Shown here: positions 10,803-22,199 of the stretch, piece after piece
Position numbering within the stretch: the first letter of the stretch is position 1
Layout: each line of letters starts with the position of its first letter
Source: Glossina fuscipes
Taxonomy: Eukaryota > Arthropoda > Insecta > Diptera > Glossinidae
DNA: 64,000 nt
Direction of reading: 5' to 3'
Assembly: GCF_014805625.2 (NCBI RefSeq)
Contig: NW_023998414.1
Span: forward strand, 8,007,607-8,071,606
Notes under the pieces: model-generated
The model's input: only the letters and a program-made list of their open reading frames with translations
What the model was told of the DNA's origin: nothing
Database searches by the model: none
Position numbers and translations under genes: made by a program

Positions 10803-11390
10803 TTATGCTTTTTTTAAATATTTTATCTTGTTTTTTTGAAACTTTCTCTTGAGTGCAGAATTTATTCGAATCTTTTGTTGAAGTTTTTTGGATTTTGCTG
10901 CGACTTGCAAGCATAGGTATTTGTTTCTTTTCCTCAAACTTCTCATTTTGTTTTCGACTTCAGTGTATTGACCTTGTAAAGCCATGAAATTCTTCCTACC
11001 ATCTTCGCAAATAGAAAGCTCATCTTTTAGCTTGTTAATTTCTACGTCAGCTATGGTATATTGTTCTTGCAATTGCAAAATATTTCTTTGAGTCTCACTT
11101 AACTTGTCGCTTAAATACTCTGCTTTGCTTTCACTGATTCGCAGTTTAGATTGTATTTCATTCATCGCATGCTTCTCGCCTTCATTCTCGGTGAAATTTA
11201 GATATAGTTTATATATCTCCACAATCTTCTCGCGGCATTCGGGACAATCAGGAGACCTGAGCAGGCAATCATGAATACAATTCAGATGAAATAAGTGGCC
11301 ACAGGTGGTGCAGTAAATCGTATCCGTTTTATTAAAATCTTCCAAGCATATAGAACACGAAATAGTAGTTGCTGCTGATGCGTTCGACAT
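10803..11390 (-). CDS. RING-H2 / coiled-coil protein, TRAIP (nopo)-like probable E3 ubiquitin ligase
   Basis: An intronless frame of 195 codons from the Met at 11390 (an upstream in-frame Met at 11432 would add 14 residues; the nearer one sits just before the RING, as in the family). Residues 12-52 form a RING-H2 with ligands C12, C15, C30, H32, H35, C38, C49 and C52. The order TTCGHLFHLNC ... SPDCPECR followed by I-x-K-L-Y-L-N-F resembles TRAIP/nopo, E3 ligases of DNA replication stress and early development. Residues ~75-150 are heptad-like with many Glu/Lys/Leu (coiled coil) and the last ~45 residues are highly basic. Shorter than nopo and without introns, so a retrocopy or small fly-specific paralogue is plausible. 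Substrate unknown. Confidence 0.8.
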   Translation of the reverse strand: MSNASAATTISCSICLEDFNKTDTIYCTTCGHLFHLNCIHDCLLRSPDCPECREKIVEIYKLYLNFTENEGEKHAMNEIQSKLRISESKAEYLSDKLSETQRNILQLQEQYTIADVEINKLKDELSICEDGRKNFMALQGQYTEVENKMRSLRKRNKYLCLQVAAKSKKLQQKIRINSALKRKFQKNKIKYLKKA

Positions 11391-11432
11391 CGTCCAAGTA
11401 ATTCGTAACTTCGCTAAGAAATTAACTCTCAA

Positions 11433-12535
11433 AGGCTTAAGGGATATTTTTACAAGAGTAATTTATAGGAAGTTCTTTTCAACCATTAAGCTCTTTCTAT
11501 CGAGTTTTCTTATCAAATTTCGTGAATACACTGCTTCTGTCCTTCAATTGTTGTAAGCGAAGGAATTTTTTTTGGCTACAATTTTGGTCAATCCACCGTC
11601 AATTCGCAATACGAGATCGATTTTGTATGTTACTCTATATTCGCTTCTAGGTGTTTAGGATGATTTTACGCTAAAAGGCTTAACCTTTTCATAAAATATT
11701 AATATCTTCCTTTCGCTTACGAGCTGGATTTTAAACTAAATCCAATTGAATTGTTTATAAGTTTTTTTTCCCATGACAGGCATTGAAAATCTTTGTTTGC
11801 TTTGATTACTTCTGATAAATTATCTTTTCAAAGAAATTTCACAATTTTCATGTAATCAGGTATTTTTATTCGTAACGCCGAAGCATAGCATAGTTTGTCA
11901 TTACGTTCGCAATATCCAAAAGGAAATTTCACAGCGTCAAGTTCTGAAGTGGCCTAACTACATTCCGTATGCGTGTTGAGATATATGCTGTTGATGTTCT
12001 TCTGGTCACAAAGTTTAAATCGTCAACTTCGGATTTGGCAAAAATATTGGAACTGAACACAACTTTGTTTCGCTAAGCAAAAATTTGGTGGGTTTTTCTA
12101 TTATCAAAAGATAAAAGACTGACATATTCTTTAGTTGTACACTATTCATATGAAATCGGCCAAGCTTACGGTGAGGTATATACGAGGGATGCCTGTACAT
12201 GTTGCTTTGTAAGGTTGTGCAAGCGTTGTAATGTTCAAAAATTTACATCGGAGATTTTATACACAATTTAGATGTAGTCTCTCTCTCTCCTGTCTTCTTC
12301 TGTCTGTTATTGCTGCAATAACGAAAAATGCTGCACTTTGACGTCCATGATTACGTTTGAAGGAAATTAAAGAAAAATAATATAATAACATATAAGAATA
12401 ACAAGTGAAAATATTCAAGTCGGCGACTACGGCGACTTTTAAATATCCTATATCACGCCAAAAATTACACCCTCTTACTCTTACTATTATAGAATTGTGT
12501 ATCAAAAATTACACCCCCATGCAAATAAAGGCTTA
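11433..12535. other. No gene seen
   Basis: Upstream region of the RING gene. The frames at 12015-12200 and 12257-12505 have no recognisable content. No TATA box or initiator can be asserted. Confidence 0.5.
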
Positions 12536-12539
12536 CTTT

Positions 12540-13170
12540 TTATAAGAATGGTTGTGTACAAGGGGTCCCAAAACAGCATAGCACAGTTAAGTTTTATAAC
12601 AAATTACTATTACGGGTTAATTTTCGATACAACATCATGCAACTTGGACATTTCTGCTCAAACAAACAAAAAAAAGATGACATTTTTTTGGGGAAAATGC
12701 TTATATAAGGTAGGATACACAAACAGGCGTACGTGGTCCAAAATATTAAAATGTCGATTTTCTGCCCTATAAAAAGTCAATTTTCATGAAAATCCTTATA
12801 TAGGATAGGGAGTTTAAGGGGGGTTCAAACAATCGCCCGAGCCCATTCAAAGTTTTCACATCAATTTAGAATGCCGAAATATTATTAGTTTTGAAAGTTT
12901 GCAATATTCTCCATATATCGACTTTTCAAAATAGAATGTTATATGCGGAGCAGTCGAAAAAGTGGACTTGGCGTTAGTCTTTGGGGCCAAAACACGTCAT
13001 TAAAATATCTCGAAAATTGCAAGCTGTGGCGGGAACACAAATTTATATCAGATGGACAAACGGACAGATAGACACACACGCATAGAATCATACATATTCT
13101 TAATTGATCGGTATTTTAAGTTCTTCTGCGTATTACATACGTTGGCATAAACTTAACAGATCCTATACTA
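12540..13170 (-). repeat. Family A DINE-1-like repeat, near full body
   Basis: Minus-strand copy. It includes GTGTACAAGGGGTCCCAAAA-like sequence, GGGGCCAAAACACGTCATTA, a tetranucleotide run at 13043-13066 and ends in TACGTTGGCATAAACTTAACA, the reverse of the family start (TGTTAAGTTTATGC). Confidence 0.6.
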
Positions 13171-14689
13171 CAAGTGATGATGATTGGGTATAAGAACTTA
13201 TCTTTAACATGTAGCCAATATCAACCTACACGTTATCATATATGTATATGCATAAACACGACTCTGCCCATAAATCTCTTTATAAATTTGTTCTTTTCTT
13301 CTTTTTATTAGCCAGAGTTAGGGGGTAGTGTTCAAGATATATTTTTGTTTGTTTTTAATTTTAATCTCAAGAAAAAGTAAAAAAAAAAAGAACCCATCAA
13401 GGCTAGATAGAATTGTGGTGTGTTTGTGATAATATAGTTATTTTTCATTAATTTGAACTATCATAACTAACTAAAGTAAAACATCAGCGACTTGTCTTCA
13501 CTGTGTCTTCGTTCTTCTCTTCTTGCTTAGAAAAAGCAAATTTTCGTTTTTCAAAATGTCAATGAAATAAAAAGATTTCATATTATTTTTATTCACAAAT
13601 TAAAATGTTCTTCTTCTTCTTCTTCTTCTTTTAAACGAATGCAAAACTTATTTTAGAATTGTTTAAGCTTTGTTAATAAACTGTTCGGTATATTCTTTTT
13701 GTGTATGCTTCACTTGATATACTTATGGCTACGGTAAAAGCGACAACTTAATCCTTCCTTCCAAATAGGCCTCGAATCGATAATAGACGAGCGTTCGATA
13801 AAGAATTTTCTTTTTGCATTTTTTGAGATCATTTGGTGACATTATGGCAGCACTTGGTGAACTTGCTGGTGAATCATGACTTCGAAGCCAGGATAGAGAA
13901 GAGAAGATATTCGATATCGATTTCGAGGCAAATGTAATAATGTAATCTTGACACGTAGAATAGAAGCTCGGCCGTAGTAAACGGAAATGAAGCGTCTCGA
14001 TGCCAACGCTCTCTGCTCTCAGTTATCGCGAACGTCAAATGCACAGTGCCGCTTGGAACAGTCGTTACATGAAATGCAACAATTCATATATATATGTAAA
14101 TATGTATTACACGTACGAGTATCGATGAGTGTATCTTTTTGGATGCAATTACGGGTATAACAATAATGCTAATCTCCGTGCAGCATGTATATCTTGCATA
14201 CATGCGACGGTGCATTCGTAATTATGAACCTTGGCATAGAAGGAGAACAAAAAAATGCTTCTTATTCTTCTTCTTTATTGTTTTATAAATTTTCAAGAAT
14301 TGAAGATTGTATAAAGAATAGAAAAACTTAACATGTTAAAGAGGAAGAACGAAACTTTAGTTTGATGCATATAAAGATTCGTTTTTTTTATTTTATGCTT
14401 TTAGAGCGACTTGTGTGCGACTTATGTGTGAATCATAAATTATTTATGATAACTCATATGCCGATAAAATATGCAAAAGAAATTCACACAACATATGCAT
14501 ATAAATGTAGTCATGAATAATGTGAGATATTTTAATAATATTTTTGATTTACTTATTATTTATTTAGATATGAAATTCAAATACAATAGCATAGCATAAC
14601 AGTCGAGCGAAGAAAAGTGAAGAACAAAAATTTTTAGTTGAAAAATTTTAAATTAAATTTTTGAAATTAAAGTTTCATAAATCAAGAAC
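13171..14689. other. Gene-free, (CTT)n microsatellite
   Basis: Contains a (CTT)n run at about 13608-13629. No ORF or exon is supported; mixed-composition patches around 13830-14060 were not assignable. Confidence 0.5.
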
Positions 14690-15345
14690 AGGTAAGAATG
14701 CTATAGTCAAGCAAGACGAATCATTAGATACCCTACATCACTTCGCTTAGTCACACATTATACATATCTAAATGTATGCAATTTCCATAAAAGCACTTAT
14801 ATCGGCGGATACTCGAACGTCATTGTCGTCCAAGTATAGCATGCTTCCGTTATAACATATCACAGATTAGACTTTTGTCGCCATAGAAGGATTGATTTTC
14901 ATGAGAGCCGCCATGTAAGGTGCGGTCTAAAAAATAGATAAGATAGATAGATCAATGGGGCCCAAATCATCTGCGGTTGACGTACTGAGGACAAATTTTT
15001 ATCATGAGACATTATAAATGAGACCTTTTTGGCATAAAAAGCCTTATATTTCATCAGAAATCTTATATGGGTTGAATTTCAAAAAATATATGTACCTGGT
15101 CCAAAAAATTGCTAAATCTGACCCAAACTGATTCACGCCACTTTACAATACCGAAATAATATTACTAAGCCATTCTAACAAACGGACAGACAAACTCAGA
15201 TCGATTTAGAAAATGTTTCTGAAGCCTTGTATAATCTTCGAAATTGTGGTATAATAAAAGTCGGGTCTATCTCAAGTCATTCCGGGGATAACAACCGTCC
15301 GCATACGCTTAACATACACTGTACAGCAAGCAGTGTCGCGCAAGG
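14690..15345 (-). repeat. Family A DINE-1-like repeat, complete-looking copy
   Basis: Begins GTAAGAATGCTATAGTC with TAGATACCCTAC, the reverse of the family 3' end (GTAGGGTATTTAATGG ... GACTATA-TTCTTAC), and ends with CCGTCCGCATACGCTTAACA, the reverse of its 5' end. The GRAC run is short (15181-15192). The length of about 650 bp serves as the local reference for family A. Confidence 0.65.
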
Positions 15346-15839
15346 GTCGGAAGTAGTGTTCGTGCAAAGACTTTTACTTTGACGATCACGGCTCCTCTCA
15401 GTCATTCGTGTTACGAATATAGAGACTGAGTATAATGCGTATATTACATAATCAACTGGTTTAAGTCAGATCCGAGTAGCGTTGCGTTGCTACAGGCATT
15501 AATTGATCCAAGCGATTGCTTTAAATAAACGTTTAATCGATGTTAATATGCATTTACGACTGCAGACAGGACATATAACCTCGATTTACATTTTTGGAGA
15601 TTTGGAGACATATTTCAATCAATCGCACATTCGATAATCACAGAGATCGTGGGCCACAAAGACAAGGCATAAGACGAAGTTTAATATTAGCCGATAAATG
15701 CAATAAATCGAAATGGAGTCATGCATAGATGCTATATTTCTAATGGATTATTGGTATCCAGGACTCAGTCCTACATGACCTTGAACATGTCCTTTTTTTC
15801 CTTTTTTGTTGTCTTCTTTGTTGAACTGAAGTGCACAGG

Positions 15840-15987
15840 TGCTTAAAGAAGATTTAAGTAAATCCATAACAAACTTGTGTTTAATTGGATTAACACCTAC
15901 AGCTAAGGCAGTAGAAAATGCACAAAGAAAACGCAAACGTGAGAGGAAGGCAAGAAAGGAACGTGAGAAACGAACAGAGAAATAATT
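15840..15987 (+). CDS. Candidate 3'-terminal exon of an unidentified gene
   Basis: After a long pyrimidine tract (15791-15825) and a CACAG acceptor at about 15839, an open frame starts VLKEDLSKSITNL, passes GLTPTAKAVENAQ and finishes in a strongly charged tail rich in RKRKRERK and KERE patterns before TAA at 15985-15987. The codons and the Arg/Lys/Glu tail look protein-like against the AT-rich background. No upstream exon of the same gene was found and no family is recognised. It could also be a transposase tail. The antisense frame over it is a shadow. Confidence 0.35.
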
Positions 15988-16224
15988 ATGAACAGTGACG
16001 GTAATGATATTCGCTTAATTAACACTTGTTAAGTTATGTCTGACGTGTTTTTTGACTGCCTTTAGAAAAGTGTTCTAACCACTTACGCGACCTAAAACAA
16101 ATTGCAATATTTACTTACCTTTATGTAGTGAGTTGTCACAGAAAGACTTATTATTTACAGTTACAATTTTGACTTGATATTGAAGCAACATTTTCAACAT
16201 TTTCCCTTTATCACTCAGTGCCCT

Positions 16225-17140
16225 ACACCGTTTGTACTAAAGGGTATATTAAGTTTCTGCGGATGATTGTAAAATCCATAAGGATTTGAGATCTGTTGAT
16301 ATCAGTTCATTCAGAATCATTTTCTGAATCGGTCTAAGCTTGTCTGTCCGTCCGTCCGTCCGTCCATCTGATGCCTGCCCATATATTTTTGTGTTTAACT
16401 TACAATTTTTAGAAATGTTTCGATGAATTTTAATACACTAACGTGTTTTGGCCTAAGGACGAACCCTGTTGAAAATGGTTCGGTTCAGTCTAGTTTTTCG
16501 ACTACTCCCCACATAAGGCTCTATTCTGAAAAGCCGTTACGTGGAAAAAAAATTATAATTTTTGAAAATTTCTCGACAAAAGTGCCTAAGTAGTAGTGTT
16601 TCGGCATTCTGAATTGGAATGAAGACTTTGGACCGCCGGTGATAATTTTTGAATGTCCTCATATGACGAAAACTGAAGTTCGCACGACAAAGAGGTATAA
16701 TTTTCATCGTCAAACATTATAATATTTATTATAGTAATTTAATCTCGGCCTATTTTTAGGATCCTATCGTAATAACGATTTTCACAAAAATTGATCCTTT
16801 GTAGAGGGCGAAAAGTCCAAATTTCAAGTGTTCGAAATTGATCCATAACACTATAGTAATTTCATACAAAAATGAACTCAAAAAACAAAATTTAGACCAT
16901 CTACCCCTATTTTTGTATGCCGCTCTATGTAAGAATTAAACTTGTACTACAGTAGGTTGCGTTTTAGGTCCGCTTCTTCATAAATACGCATATGAAAAAT
17001 ATGCCCTTATATAGAAGCAAGATGTAATTTTTGATTTCTCTAATAAAAATAGGAATCGCGTTAGACAATGTGGCGTAGAGTATTTAAAGGTCAGCTTTGC
17101 CCGATTATATATTCTTATCTGTTGTAACATTATTACGTAT
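16225..17140 (+). repeat. Family A DINE-1-like repeat, long plus-strand copy
   Basis: Starts GTATATTAAGTTTCTGCGGA, contains GATCTGTTGATATCAGTTCA, the GTCY run at 16341-16366, GTGTTTTGGCCTAAGGACGA, AAAATGGTTCGG and ends GTAGAGTATTTAAAGGTCAG then a degraded hairpin and TTCTTATCTG. At ~900 bp it is longer than the copy at 14690, with extra related sequence between 16560 and 17070. Confidence 0.65.
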
Positions 17141-20100
17141 GCGGTTTTTCTTTTTTTTGTATTTTTTTTAGATCACATAACTGGGAAAATCTGATACGTA
17201 TTTTAATGTCAGAGGTCGTTAAAGTTATTATATTGACAGCTCAGGCGAAAATTGTTCAAAATTTCCAAAATCTTACAAAAGAATGCCCGGATTTTCCTTT
17301 TAACAAGATCATAAGGTTTGCCTAAAGTAATTAAAATTTTGTCGCAAGTTGCCAAAGTAGAAACATTTTCTCAACAAGCAAGCAACGCCATCTGTTAAGC
17401 GGCCTATCAACTTAATTATTAATTTAATTTCCATGCAATTTTACTACCTAAAAAAATTTAATTAGTCATAGAAAGAAAAGAAAAAAAAAGAACAAAATTG
17501 TGAAATGCATACTAAAAAAATATTTGGCTTTCGTTAATAATTTACGATTCGTGAAAGCCACGACGACTAAGAAATTAGAATAACATACATACGTATTATA
17601 TAAAAAAGTTATGCCTACAAGTTATGTCGACAATGACTATTTCAATTTTGATATATTTGCATAAAGGATGAAGTCAATATGCGTCTAACAATCGCTCTAA
17701 GGCAGTGAGAGTGTTCAGTCAAGTTTTTCTGTCATTTGATCATTTATTCATTCAATCACAACTATGCAACACACACGTGTTGACGCCTGAGGTGTCTAAG
17801 CACTGTTAGTGTTTAACTTATATATACGCATTAATGAAGTTCTCCTACACTTACCATACCGTAAGAATGACTTTGTGCTTTTCTTCCATTTTCATATCAT
17901 ATTGTGTTCAAAAAATAAGGGGAATTTTTATTTTAAAGTTACATGCGTCCTTTTTAGATTTAGGATACAGAATTATCATTAACATATGTAACTCTGAGGT
18001 TGGGACATCTTCCTCCTATAATATTGAAAGCATTCTCCTCGTTAAACTTTCTTTAAAGGTTTCTATTCGTTCAAATTTAAACGATTAGAACGACGAATCT
18101 AATAGAAGAGAAAATAGATTCCCGGAATTATTCCAAATGGATACGATATTGGGTGGATCGGTGGATATTAGTATAAAAATAAAAATAAAATTGTTTTCCG
18201 TTACATTTACGTAAAAAACGCTAATGACCTAAATAATATTCCTCGTGAACTCTTGGCCTCTTTTGGAAGGAATTCGTTGTGAACAAGAATAAGATAATTG
18301 GAGAATCTACCGTTGAGCTATTTCTTGTTTCTACCCATAAATTCACGTCTATCATGAATAATTAGCAATTCGAGATCCCTATCGCTCATGTAAACAAACG
18401 CGTCTCTACAAACATGTGAATACGATGAACATGATGAACATTCTTTTAAAAATTAATCGGATCGTTTCAAATTATATTCGCACTGTATCTCTACAAAGCT
18501 GTCTAGTATTTAGTCAACGACTATTAAGTAAAAGATTCGTGAGTTTATCGATATTTTCACTCTCCCTGGCATGGTGCGTTTTTAATATCTTAAGTCTTTG
18601 CGCCTATTCGTAAATCTTTGATGATGTGATAAATTTTTTTTCATTTTGAAAAACAACTGAAAATAACTTTCAATACTTACAAGGCACACTTACAAAATCA
18701 AAAAAAAACAGAATAACATTAAGCGTCTGTCGGCTATTAATGACTCTTGTCTCAATCCAATGAAAAAAAAATTTACAAGGATTACATCGATAATCACGAA
18801 GCACGTGCATGATTAAAATAAAAATTCCCCATATTTATTGAACAAGTTAGAATATCAAAGTACAATGCACCCTCCGATAACATGCATTCATATAGTAGGG
18901 ATTAGTATGGGATGGTGAAAAAATTGTTATTGTGTTCATATAAGACAGTAAACGAATGCGACAGAAGATATGTACTGATAAATTGTTATATATACATTTC
19001 TCGCTCTTTTGCCCACTGTTGCGAGAAAGAAGAATAATTGTTACATAGCCGATCATAAAAATAGTTGTCATGTAATGTTATAAGAAAAATTGTTAAATAA
19101 AGTTACTTTGTATATAACAAGTAAGTTGCGTGTATTTGTATAATATATGCGATTCATAAAGCATGGATATATGGCCGCTTCACTTGCCAAATCGATTAAC
19201 TGCATTTTTGGAATTTTTCCAAATTTTAATATCAAAGTACTTCACTAGCTCCTAACTGTACATATTCAAAATGAATTTCTCTAATAATAAGTGTTAACAC
19301 CAATAAATGAAAAACTTTTATTTTTCGAAAAGAATTTTAAAAAACAACATATAACATTTTATCATTTTTCTCAACTTTTTGCTTTATGGAGTTAATCGAT
19401 TTGGCAAATCAGGCATCCATGTATACATTTAATGTAGAAGAGGGAACTAGTCTAACATGTTATAAGCCGGTATACTGGATTTACGCTTATTTTCAGAATA
19501 ATGCTAACACACATATCCGAATTGCATATTCATAGTCAGCCATGGTAGAGTTCAGAGTAATTGGAAAACACACATAACATTTTCTATGTGTGGTTAACCG
19601 ACAGATAGGTGACGAAACTATTGCTTAAAATAATTGTTGTTTTTGTGAAAATTTTTCATAATGTTTTAGAAAACGCAATTGTGGTTGCGGTCAGTAGTTG
19701 GCTTAGCTGATGAGCTTTTAGCAAAAGCGGACAAAAAACATTGCTCTTAAGCTGTGTGAATGTTTGTTGCACAAAAAGGAATAGAGTTAGAGGCATCTCT
19801 CGGCAGTATATAGTTGTATATTTTTTAATTATCATAATAATTTAATTATTCTTTGATTTAATATGTGTGATAATTCATTTTATATGTATTTTGAAAATTG
19901 TCGAAAAAAAAAAAAAATTAAATTTGAGTAATGAATGGCATTAATGTCAGTGATAGATCTGTAACGAGATTACTGGTAATTATCGAAATAAAAAATATTT
20001 TTATGGCGATCACCACCGTTTGCATCATGCATGATAAACTTTGACCAAAAACCTTCAATATAAACAAGTAGGCAATTTTTTTCCTAGGCTAAAGGTCAAA

Positions 20101-20469
20101 TCCTCCTCGCTCGAAACGCGTTTCTTTCATGACATCAAACGGTTCACATTTTTCACAAAATTGCATGCGACGCAATAATGTTTGAAATATGGCTGGCAAC
20201 ACTTTTCATCACCAAAACACCAGCTAAAATGCCTAAGAATGTAGAAAATCGGAGAGTGTGGCAACACGCTCTTAATTTAACCTAAATTTCAATGATAATT
20301 CAACAATTTCACAGTCTCGACTGTGCGCAATAAGCGCATCGGAAAGCGAAACGCAAAGGTAAATTATTTATTCCACATCCACATTGTAAGTTATTCGAGG
20401 TACATTGGCTTACAGTGTATAAGAAATATAATTCCGGAGATCTATTCTATTTTCTTCTGCAGTTCATGC
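17141..20469. other. No gene seen
   Basis: About 3.3 kb of AT-rich sequence. Frames at 17834-18088, 18416-18613, 18847-19071 and 20323-20613 were read and none shows a motif or protein-like composition; the last runs into a repeat. Confidence 0.5.
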
Positions 20470-20766
20470 GGAAAGGAGGCGAATCGCTCTTCGCTTTGCT
20501 TTCTGAAATGCGGCGTTTCGTGTCAAACATCCGACATTGAGCTATTTTTTTCAAGTTTCATCATTGCGTTGTCTAATTTCTCTCTATTGTCATGTATCTA
20601 TCTACCTATCTAATCCGCTTGAGTAGTCGAAGGCGAGGAATCTTGACTAGCAAGTCAATGGTCGTGGATTCGAATCTCAAGTGCGGTAGAGTTTTTAATA
20701 AAAGCCGATACCCTTAGATGTTAGTGCTTTTAAGAGTTTAGTCTTAGAATTTATTTCTCTGGCGAA

Positions 20767-20797
<31 letters not shown>

Positions 20798-20845
20798 TCT
20801 ACCTATCTAAAAAATGAAAATAATAATCAATTATCTCAATTCAGT
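20470..20845 (+). repeat. Repeat family C copy, split by a SINE
   Basis: GGAGGCGAATCGCTCTTCGC, CATCCGACATTGAG, TTTCATCATTGCGTTG and CTCTCTATTG before the SINE, then AAAAAATGAAAATAATAATC after it, all recur in order at 28398-28558. The copy at 28398 is uninterrupted and serves as an empty-site comparison. Confidence 0.7.
20614..20796 (+). mobile_element. tRNA-related SINE with (TAA)n tail and 14 bp target-site duplication
   Basis: The 183 bp body is bounded by identical copies of ATCTACCTATCTAA at 20600-20613 and 20797-20810. It contains a pol III B-box-like GGATTCGAATC at 20666-20676, preceded by a small stem TTGAC/GTCAA resembling an anticodon arm, and ends in an AAT/TAA repeat (about 20769-20796), a tail type used by I-clade LINE partners. 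The A box is not clear. The perfect duplication implies a fairly recent insertion. Confidence 0.75.
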
Positions 20846-20929
20846 TTTCAGAAAATACAAGGTCTACATTTGACTTCGAAATGTTCGATTTTGTTTCGCA
20901 AAATCTGACGTTTTTATACCCATCATCGA

Positions 20930-21815
20930 AGGATGAGAAATATATTCATTTTGTCAAAACGTTTACAACGTCCAGAAGGCAGCATCTGAGACCGCCCAAA
21001 AAGTGTATATATTCTTGATCAGCATCAAATTCTAAATCGATTAAAGCATATTCATCTGTCTGTCTGACTGTCCATCCGTCTGTATAAAGTCTGTTGTAAA
21101 CATTCCCCTGGCCGCAAAAATGAATCTATCGACTTCAAATTCGGCAGAGACATTGGAAGTTCTTGGGGACCAAATTCGTCGAAGGACATGCCCATAACAT
21201 CACATAAACGGAGAACACTTATGTTTTTCAAAGGGAATGAAATATTGGTTTGTTGCTCATTACCCATAAACTATAGCAAATAAAAAAAATGTACAAAAAT
21301 TTGAAAACATATTCTATGGGCGGTCCCTCTAGCATTTGCGCAAAAAAATTGGAAAAATTGACCACGCCTAACCAATGTGATAATGTATCAAAGTTTAATT
21401 ATCTTTTCAAATCTTAATAACTCGCAGAAACAAGCTTCAAAAATCCCATAAAGTGTACAAATTCTTGGCCAGTTGCAAATCTTGAATGCACCTATACGTG
21501 TCCGCCTGTTCGTCTGCCTTTGTAGTATTTGCGGTTAACATTCTCCCGTTAACGAAAATAAAGGTATCGCCTACAAATTTGTAAAAGAATTTGGAATTGA
21601 CTTGAACTTTTTAACGAACACGCCCACACTGCCCACATGCTTCTACGATAAAAGCTTTTATTTTGAAAATAGCACAAATCAAATGTGCGCACTCCATATT
21701 ATGGGGTATGAGAATATTGGTTTTTTATTTCTTTTGACCTTTTTTGGGGTAAACGATGATGAATATAAAAGATTCGGCCCGGACTGAATTTAATTTTCTC
21801 ACTTATTTGATTTCT
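20930..21815 (+). repeat. DINE-1/Helitron-like repeat, family B full copy
   Basis: Runs from TTTTTATACCCATCATCGAA through a GTCY-type run (21056-21083), a second weaker one (21488-21520) and ACACGCCCACACTGCCCAC, a phrase typical of fly INE-1 bodies. It ends with the hairpin GATTCGG-CCCGGACTGAAT and TTTAATTTTCTCACTTATTT. It may comprise two tandem half-copies. The ORFs at 21052-21267 and 21602-21787 are inside it and not genes. Confidence 0.6.
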
Positions 21816-22002
21816 ACCTGTTTAATCTAATATGTACGGGTTGAGGTTGAGGCTGAGGTTCCTCTGGTTGGCTTAAGCTTACATATGTACCTCTTTGAAA
21901 ATAACCCATTCATATCAGATCTCTGTCATATTAGATTTCTGTTGATTTATTTACCCTTTGTCAATTTCCCAAGAATTGGGAAGAGGGGTCTTTATTATAT
22001 GA

Positions 22003-22070
22003 CACCGAGCGAATAAGGCTCATGATTACCAAGCCAGTGATTGCGGGTTGGAATCTCAAATACGGTTTGG
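22003..22070 (+). repeat. Second, divergent SINE copy (partial)
   Basis: CCAAGCCAGTGATTGCGGG then TTGGAATCTCAAATACGGT aligns with the central part of the SINE at 20614 (GCAAGTCAATGGTCGTGG, ATTCGAATCTCAAGTGCGGT). It lacks a TAA tail. Confidence 0.5.
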
Positions 22071-22199
22071 ACATATCTGATCGTAGCTATCGATCGCATA
22101 CGACCATCATCTTCCTATCTTTTTCTGACCATCAATGTGTTGCACATTTTTGTGTGATTTTCCTAATATTATCTTGTTCCTTGCGTGCAAAGAAAACTA

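Noticed and set aside
20641..20712. A functional tRNA gene around GGATTCGAATC
   Set aside because: Acceptor stem and D arm do not form and the T arm pairs poorly; the TAA tail and flanking duplications show it is a SINE.
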